This document shows, piece by piece, positions 58,507-64,000 of a DNA stretch of 64,000 nucleotides. The stretch lies in the NCBI RefSeq assembly GCF_007859715.1, contig NZ_SJPG01000001.1:1-64000 (forward strand), read 5' to 3'. The notes beneath the pieces were generated by a model. That model did no database searches, was not told where the DNA came from, and was given only the letters and a program-made list of their open reading frames with translations. The DNA is from Rubinisphaera italica. Its GTDB lineage: Bacteria > Planctomycetota > Planctomycetia > Planctomycetales > Planctomycetaceae. The position numbers and the translations under genes were made by a program. Position 1 is the stretch's first letter, and each line of letters begins with the position of its first letter.

Positions 58507-59934
58507 TTAAATCGTGGCTGCTGATGGAGTGAGATATTTGTCGATCTCGTTGGAGACAATCACGCCATAATTCATGGCTCCCAGCCAGCCCGACATGATG
58601 ATGCCGACCGAGCCGGCATGATGCAGGCCCTGAATCTGCTGGGGGAGATCCTGACTGACCTTCAGGCCTTCGAACTTCGTGCCGAAGGAAGACCCCTGGA
58701 TATGGCGGGTATAATGCTTAAAAGTTCGCGGCGTGGAGGCTTCGACCCAGTCGAGTTTTTCGCGAATGCCGGGGACGTATTGTTCGAGGCAATCGAGAGT
58801 TTTTTCGCAGAGATCCTTCTTATCCCGCTCATAATCTTCTTCCGAAAGATTTGCCCAGTCTTCGTAGCGGGCGTTTGTTGAGGAGACAATCAGCCAGCGG
58901 TCGGAGCCGGGACGGGTTTCGGGGTAATAAAACGAAAACGTCCGGCTGCTGATTTGTTTACTGAGCATCGCTTCGATATCAAACCCGCGATGTTCTGAGT
59001 GGAACAGCAAATCGCCGCAGTAATCGAAACCGACTCCCGGTTTGAGTCCCATGTAAACCTGGCAGGAACTGTTATTAACACGAACCGCTTTCGCTTCTTC
59101 GACGAATTCCGGATCGAAATTCTCTTCGCCAGCCAGATGCAGGATTGTCGATTTGATATTTGCATTGGCCAGGACGGCAGTACAGCCAATCCGTTTTCCG
59201 TTGACGACGACGCCGGTCACTTTGCGATTTTTGTCGACTTCAATCTTCTCGACCAGAGATCGGATACGCAGGTCGACGCCGTTTTTGATCAGTTCTTCCC
59301 GCATTTCGGTAATCAGGGCATCGGTTCCGCCTTTGAAGGTAAACACACCTTTGTTCATGAAGTTGGAAAAGACGATGCCATAGGTGATGGCTGGGTCTTC
59401 GAGGGTCGAGCCGTTGGCGTAGGTGATCGGTTCCATGAGCAGACGTACGACATCATCCCGGCCCGGGAAGTACTTTTCGAACAGTTCGCGAGTCGTCATC
59501 GACTGATCGTCGTAGAAGTTCATGTTGCGGGCAGTGTCGAAGAAATCCTGCACGGTTTGCGGTTCGACCTGGAATTTGTCGATCAGGAGTTTGGTGAAAT
59601 CATCGCGATTGAAGGTGGTTTCCAGCGAGAACTGTGGATTTTCGAAGCGGATTCCCTTGAGCTGAACGATTTTATCGGCAATTTCTTTTGTCCAGTACTT
59701 GCGACAGCTTTTGACCATGCCGTTGGGGAAGCCGTGGAGGGAGATGTCGAAAATGTGTCCGCCGCGACGCTTGAACCAGGTCGCCATGCCGCCGAGTTGG
59801 TAGTGATGTTCGAGCAGAAGGACGGAATAGCCCTGTTTGGCGAGGACATTGGCCCCGGTCAAACCGGCCAGGCCGCTGCCAATCACAATGACATCGTAGT
59901 GGTCGCGAACATCTGCGAGAAAATCTTTAGCCAT
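58507..59934 (-). CDS. FAD-dependent phytoene desaturase/CrtI-like oxidoreductase
   Basis: The protein has 475 residues. The Rossmann FAD site [46 protein letters not shown] is at about 14-58, and the C-terminal FAD block [27 protein letters not shown] is at about 440-466. These are typical of the CrtI/retinol saturase group. It could act in carotenoid, quinone or other isoprenoid desaturation or saturation. No crt neighbour is present, so the substrate is not known. It is transcribed alone. Confidence 0.88.
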   Translation of the reverse strand: MAKDFLADVRDHYDVIVIGSGLAGLTGANVLAKQGYSVLLLEHHYQLGGMATWFKRRGGHIFDISLHGFPNGMVKSCRKYWTKEIADKIVQLKGIRFENPQFSLETTFNRDDFTKLLIDKFQVEPQTVQDFFDTARNMNFYDDQSMTTRELFEKYFPGRDDVVRLLMEPITYANGSTLEDPAITYGIVFSNFMNKGVFTFKGGTDALITEMREELIKNGVDLRIRSLVEKIEVDKNRKVTGVVVNGKRIGCTAVLANANIKSTILHLAGEENFDPEFVEEAKAVRVNNSSCQVYMGLKPGVGFDYCGDLLFHSEHRGFDIEAMLSKQISSRTFSFYYPETRPGSDRWLIVSSTNARYEDWANLSEEDYERDKKDLCEKTLDCLEQYVPGIREKLDWVEASTPRTFKHYTRHIQGSSFGTKFEGLKVSQDLPQQIQGLHHAGSVGIIMSGWLGAMNYGVIVSNEIDKYLTPSAATI

Positions 59935-60221
59935 GACTCAGGTATCACGAAAACAGAGGAGAAAACGGGCAAAATATCGAAAAACGCTGAAAATCAGAAG
60001 GATGCATCATCGAATATCATCAGCATCAGCACGCCCGATTGTAGAACTGAAGCGTCAAAAGATACAGTCTGCAGTGAGCGCAAATGTTGGAGAAGCTTGA
60101 TTACAAGCGCGTTATTGGGGCAAGACTGGAAATGCCGCCGTCGTATGACTCTAATCAACTTATACAGAAATGAAGGAATGATTGAATCATCAGATGGTTT
60201 TATGGGGGATTCAATTTGGGA

Positions 60222-60349
60222 ACGGATAGCCCAGATCGCTCCGCTATCTGGGTGGACGAAGTCCACAAGAAGACTTCAGATTGATGTGGTAGATTTCTCA
60301 GACGTTTCTTGCGGCTGCGCCGCCCCGAAAGAATCTTTCGGGGCTATCC
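60222..60349. repeat. Two dispersed palindromes before the DUF2461 gene
   Basis: TAGCCCAGATCGCTCCGCTA plus TCTGGGTGGACGAAGTCCAC (60222-60279, inverted copy of 10345) and GCGGCTGCGCCGCCCCGAAA plus GAATCTTTCGGGGCTATCC (60310-60349). 59935-60401 has no gene. Confidence 0.8.
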
Positions 60350-60401
60350 AACTAAATAAAATATTCCACAAGATTCCGTAATTCCTACAACGGAGAAAAT
60401 A

Positions 60402-61097
60402 ATGGCTGAGCAAACAACGACCTGTTTTCCTACCGATACGTTGAAGTTTTTGAAGGACCTGAAGAAGAACAATCAGCGGGAATGGTTAGCAGAGAATAAG
60501 CAGCGGTATGAAGAGTTTTATCTGGAGCCCGCTTTGGGATTCATTACGGCGATGCAGAAGCCGTTGAAGAAGATTTCTCCGTTTCTGGAAGCGATTCCGA
60601 AAAAAATGGGGGGCTCGCTCCTGCGGATTTATCGGGATACCCGTTTTTCAAACGATAAGACGCCCTACAAAACACATATCGGCATGCAGTTTCGGCACGA
60701 AGCGGGCGGGAATATTCATGCGCCGGGTTGTTATCTGCATATCGAGCCGGGCAATTCGTTTATTGCGGTGGGGACCTGGCATCCGGAACGGGATCCCCTG
60801 CTGTGGATTCGTCAGAAAATTGCGGAGGAGCCGAAGGTCTGGGAGAAGGCGATTACTCAGAAGAAGTTTGCCGCTCATTTTGAAATGGCGGGTGACAAAC
60901 TGACTCGTCCCCCCAAGGGTTTCGATAAAGAGCACCCGGCTATTGAAGAGATCAAACGGAAAGATTTCATCGCTGTTTCGAAGTTTGAAGAGCAGGATGT
61001 GACCAGCAAAGATTTTCAGAAGCAGGTTGTCGAGAGACTTCGTGCGGGGACGCCGTTGATGACGTTTCTGTGTGAGGCGCTGGAGTTGAGTTATTGA
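60402..61097 (+). CDS. DUF2461 domain protein (TIGR02453 family)
   Basis: The protein has 231 residues, the usual length of this family. TLKFLKDLKKNNQREWLAENKQRYEEFYLEPALGF at the start, GGSLLRIYRDTRFSNDKTPYKTHIGMQFRHE in the middle and GTWHPERDPLLWIRQKI are the family blocks. The biochemical role is not established. It is soluble and transcribed alone. Confidence 0.92.
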   Translation: MAEQTTTCFPTDTLKFLKDLKKNNQREWLAENKQRYEEFYLEPALGFITAMQKPLKKISPFLEAIPKKMGGSLLRIYRDTRFSNDKTPYKTHIGMQFRHEAGGNIHAPGCYLHIEPGNSFIAVGTWHPERDPLLWIRQKIAEEPKVWEKAITQKKFAAHFEMAGDKLTRPPKGFDKEHPAIEEIKRKDFIAVSKFEEQDVTSKDFQKQVVERLRAGTPLMTFLCEALELSY

Positions 61098-61225
61098 TTA
61101 TCATCGAAAATGAATTCTAAAGCCTGAGTTAAACTTTGTGAACCAGAACATAATTGAGAGTCGGGTGAATTCATTTTAGGGAATCGCTTCGAGAGAGTAT
61201 GTTGTGCGGCCGAGCCGTTGAATAG

Positions 61226-61765
61226 TTAAAAACTGTTGTCCTTAATATCAATATTTGCTTCTTGCAAGATGGCTAAGAATATTAATACATCATCAACAGA
61301 ATGTCGCATCACGACTTGAAATGAATTAATCTTTGAGTTGTCAGCATCCGAAGCAGTGAAATTCACAATTATATCAGAATCTCCAACCTTTTGATAAGCA
61401 ATGGCCTTAATATGTTTTAAACTGTACTTTCGACGATCTAATCGAGTTATGACTATACTATTCATATCGCCAAGATACGTTAGAGACATCGGTATGGATT
61501 GCAACAGTAGCTTTGCTTTTAAAGTAAAAACATACGCCAAAAATAACGAAGTCAGCATTGAAACAAGGGTTGTCAAAACATCTATACTTATGAAGTATAA
61601 CCCAAATGCGATCATGCAAATTACAGATACATATCTTAGAGTCAATACAAAATATACACCAATATTCAAATCATATTTATTTATATGAAGTGACGGGCCA
61701 ATTTCCTTGTCGGTTAACTGGTAAGAAAATATAGGGTAATTTGAATAATAAGTATTGTCTATCAT
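61226..61765 (-). CDS. Hypothetical membrane protein in AT-rich DNA
   Basis: The protein has 179 residues from the ATG at 61765; a TTG four codons earlier (61777) is also possible. Two membrane helices (about 38-59 and 62-86, VSVICMIAFGLYFISIDVLTTLVSMLTSLFLAY) are followed by a C-terminal soluble part (ITRLDRRKYSLKHIKAIAYQKV ... INSFQVVMRH) that could be a PH-like or small beta domain. It is visibly more AT-rich than its neighbours and uses more AT-ending codons, which may mean recent acquisition. The function is unknown. Confidence 0.65.
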   Translation of the reverse strand: MIDNTYYSNYPIFSYQLTDKEIGPSLHINKYDLNIGVYFVLTLRYVSVICMIAFGLYFISIDVLTTLVSMLTSLFLAYVFTLKAKLLLQSIPMSLTYLGDMNSIVITRLDRRKYSLKHIKAIAYQKVGDSDIIVNFTASDADNSKINSFQVVMRHSVDDVLIFLAILQEANIDIKDNSF

Positions 61766-61898
61766 CAGTGATTTCAATGCCCGAACTAATTAGTATTAGC
61801 AGGGCATGTCGAGACACACACTACTACTCCTGTTACTCCAAAAGCGAATCGGATGCCGTCCGCTTGCTGAGGCTTCGGGTTAAGATGTTTTTGGAAAA

Positions 61899-62807
61899 TT
61901 ACTGAGCGAGATTTCGGGCTCGGGCAAGGTCGGCTTCGCAGGTTTTGCGATAGCCATCGATGGTTGTCTTCTCCAGAGCTGCTTCGAGATGCGGGATGGC
62001 TCGTTTGGGTTCGTTGAGTTCGAGTAGCAAGTCGGCCAGTGATTTGTGCCAGTAGTAAGTCAGTTGATCGCTCCGGGTATCTGGGCCGAGTTCTTCAGCT
62101 TTCTTGATCGCGGCTTGTGCTTTTTCCGGTTGATTGAGTTTCATCCAGGCCCCGGCTGCATCCTTCCAGTTCCAGGAGGCGGTTCGTTCATCCAGGCCGG
62201 CCGCTTTTTCATAGGCTTCTGCGGCTTCTTTATATTTTTTGGAGGTTAGATATTGGCGTCCCAGTTCCGCCACCTGAGCGGCCGTCATCCCGCCGCCGGA
62301 ATCTTTGGTTAGCTTAGCGAGTTCCTCGGTATGCTTGATCGACAAAGCCGCATTGCGTTTGTAACGTCCGTAAAGTTCACTGAGCATGAAGTGAGAGAGT
62401 TCTTCCTGCTTTTTGTCTTTGATGTTTTTCTGATATCGATCTTCGAGTTGATCGATTTTTCCGCGTTGGAACATGAAGGTCAGCAGAGAGCTTCGGGTTA
62501 CCGATTTCGTGGCATTGTGATCGGAATTCAGGATGATGTATTCATTGCATTCAATAAACTTCTCTGGCTCCGGCAATAAGCGATAACAGGCAACCAGAGC
62601 GCGTTGAATTCGCATTTTCTCTAAGTCGCTGTCACTGAGTTTGAATGCAGCTTCGAGCGGTTCCTGGGCAGCGGCAAAGTTGCCGGCATTCATGAAGCCT
62701 GCACCTGCGTTCCAGGCCTCTCTATAATTTTGATAGTCTTTCGCGAAGACCTGACTTCCCATGGAAATCGACAGCACCGCAATCACAGCAGCTATTTGGT
62801 ATTTCAT
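61899..62807 (-). CDS. Exported TPR-repeat protein
   Basis: The protein has 302 residues from the ATG at 62807, with GGAG ten bases upstream; the frame to 62867 adds a segment without support. A signal peptide (QIAAVIAVLSISMGSQVFAK) is followed by several tetratricopeptide repeats, for example NAGAGFMNAGNFAAAQEPLEAAF, LGRQYLTSKKYKEAAEAYEKAAG and WMKLNQPEKAQAAIKKAEELG. These form a helical scaffold for protein contacts in the periplasm. No partner is visible. Confidence 0.88.
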   Translation of the reverse strand: MKYQIAAVIAVLSISMGSQVFAKDYQNYREAWNAGAGFMNAGNFAAAQEPLEAAFKLSDSDLEKMRIQRALVACYRLLPEPEKFIECNEYIILNSDHNATKSVTRSSLLTFMFQRGKIDQLEDRYQKNIKDKKQEELSHFMLSELYGRYKRNAALSIKHTEELAKLTKDSGGGMTAAQVAELGRQYLTSKKYKEAAEAYEKAAGLDERTASWNWKDAAGAWMKLNQPEKAQAAIKKAEELGPDTRSDQLTYYWHKSLADLLLELNEPKRAIPHLEAALEKTTIDGYRKTCEADLARARNLAQ

Positions 62808-63055
62808 CGACGCACTACTCCAGAAAAGGGTCTGCATAGAACGGAAGCTCAGAACTTCCCGGATCATTCCAATGCATTAAGAGATCGATATGAATATCGA
62901 AATGGGATTCGTTGTCGACTCTCTTTATATCAATAAATTCGCATGCGAAAAACTAAAACAGGACATGTTTACACCTTTTTGGGTAAATATGCCCTGTTGC
63001 TTAGCGATGAAATCCATCCAGATTTCAATAGCTGTACGTTGAAAGGCACAAACTG

Positions 63056-64000
63056 TTATGAAATCTTCCAGCCCGGTGGAATGGTGGTCGCCTTGGGGGC
63101 AACGAGAATTCCATCTCGAATGTAGAGTTCCGGATTGGTCAAATCCGCATCCATACGTCCGTCTGGAGCGACGATTGCACCTTCTCCGAGACGGCAGTTT
63201 TTATCGATAATACTCTTATCAATCACGCAGCCATCACCAATTCCGATGATGGGAGTCCCTTTAGACATAAGCTTGTCGGTATCCGCTTCTGACTCGAAAT
63301 AGTCTGCTCCCATGATGATCGAATTTTTGATCGTCACATTCTTACCGATGCGGCATCGCAAGCCGATCACGCTGTTCTCGATCCGAGTCCCTTCTTCAAT
63401 GACACAGCCATCGGCAATTAAGGTGCGATCGATGTAGGTGCCGCTGACTTTAGTCGCGGGTAAAAATCGCGGTCGCGTATAGATGGGTGAATCCGGACGA
63501 TAAAATTCGAAGGGCGGATTCGGATTGGCCAGTTCGAGGTTCGTATCGTAAAACGATTTGATGGTTCCGATATCTTCCCAATAGCCATCAAACAGATGCA
63601 CATTGACCTGCTTGGTATCAATTGCCATCGGAAAGACTTCCTTGCCGAAATCTTCGTGAGTGGTCTTTTCCAGCAATTCCACCAGTAGATCGCGATTGAA
63701 AAGATAAATTCCCATACTGGCCAGGCAATCTCGTCCTTTACTTTCGATTCCCTGGGAATCGATCCAGGCTGGGTCGGTTCGGACAGAATCGATTTCTTTA
63801 TCGGTTTTCGGTTTTTCGACGAACCCCTTCACTTGATAGTTATCGTCCAACTGCATGACTCCGAAACCTTTAGCGGCTTCGCGATCGACCGGCAAAGCTC
63901 CAATCGTGACATCGGCTTTGGCATCCAAATGGGTCTTGAGCATATCGCGATAATCCATTCGGTAAAGCTGATCGCCGGAGAGAATCATGACATGCTTAAT
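63056..64000 (-). CDS. glgC: Glucose-1-phosphate adenylyltransferase (ADP-glucose synthase), N terminus cut by the right edge
   Basis: The enzyme makes ADP-glucose for glycogen synthesis. Only the C-terminal 314 or so residues are visible and the frame is open to the edge. MILSGDQLYRMDY is the metal and substrate loop of the nucleotidyltransferase domain, and FGVMQLDDNYQVKGFVEKPK and ASMGIYLFNRDLLVELL follow, then YWEDIGTIKSFYDTNLELA. The left-handed beta-helix domain ends the protein (IEEGTRIENSVIGLRCRIGKNVTIKNSIIMGADYFES). The glgC-type C terminus IRDGILVAPKATTIPPGW is complete. Confidence 0.94.
   Translation of the reverse strand: MKHVMILSGDQLYRMDYRDMLKTHLDAKADVTIGALPVDREAAKGFGVMQLDDNYQVKGFVEKPKTDKEIDSVRTDPAWIDSQGIESKGRDCLASMGIYLFNRDLLVELLEKTTHEDFGKEVFPMAIDTKQVNVHLFDGYWEDIGTIKSFYDTNLELANPNPPFEFYRPDSPIYTRPRFLPATKVSGTYIDRTLIADGCVIEEGTRIENSVIGLRCRIGKNVTIKNSIIMGADYFESEADTDKLMSKGTPIIGIGDGCVIDKSIIDKNCRLGEGAIVAPDGRMDADLTNPELYIRDGILVAPKATTIPPGWKIS

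Noticed and set aside
58999..60381. Plus-strand open frame of 460 codons
   Set aside because: It is antisense to the CrtI-like oxidoreductase and then runs into dispersed repeats. The minus-strand protein has clear FAD motifs.

Overview
The window reads as a chromosomal segment of a planctomycete of the Planctomycetales (Gimesia/Rubinisphaera-like). The pointers are two DUF1559 major-pseudopilin-like proteins with near-identical N termini, a secreted sulfatase next to a PmoA/DUF6807-like protein, lipoproteins of the short planctomycete type, and many long intergenic gaps filled with palindromic repeats. The genus is inference from gene content; no rRNA marker is present.

Region 1 (about 1-10.4 kb) is an accessory island. 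It holds a decayed ISAs1-type transposase, an unknown gene, and a minus-strand ubiquitin-like conjugation module: a beta-grasp Ubl (5056-5343), an E2-like protein fused to a cysteine-rich zinc array with 15-residue periodicity (3896-4939), a JAMM/JAB peptidase (3289-3960) and a ThiF/E1-like adenylating enzyme (2624-3292). The last three genes overlap and are probably cotranslated. Small plasmid-type genes precede them (5480-6435). Intrinsic terminators and a recurrent roughly 48-nt hairpin element lie between the genes. Beyond it are a decayed duplicate of the ubl 3' end, three direct copies of a roughly 40-bp repeat, and a large serine recombinase with HTH repeats at its C terminus.

Region 2 (10.4-29.2 kb) is core genome: epmB divergent from efp, miaB, recG, a GNAT acetyltransferase, a lipoprotein, a Xer recombinase, hisF, eno, nadD, tRNA-Pro(UGG), a CaCA antiporter and parB. 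Three perfect parS cores (20275, 25813, 27984) cluster in front of parB, so this part of the chromosome is probably close to the replication origin. A RAYT-type HUH transposase (21316-22052) is bounded by 36-bp inverted repeats.

Region 3 (29.6-44.8 kb) holds a small lipoprotein and a DUF1559 protein, a voltage-gated K+ channel, a UvrD/PcrA helicase, nagB, cstA, csrA followed by a large flagellin, a cytochrome c-like protein, and a second DUF1559 protein.

Region 4 (45.1-64 kb) holds a 1171-residue protein that may be a PPi-type PEP carboxykinase, a secreted PmoA-like/sulfatase/propeller cluster, ftsY, a PilZ protein, an HtrA-like pseudoprotease with an internal PDZ domain, a ComEA-like HhH membrane protein, rpsN, a DAHP synthase, a CrtI-like oxidoreductase, a DUF2461 protein, a TPR protein, and a glgC gene cut by the right edge.

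The core-genome gaps carry at least seven families of dispersed imperfect palindromes. Several lie immediately before or after genes, and they produced false N-terminal extensions on the recombinase, recG and miaB reading frames.
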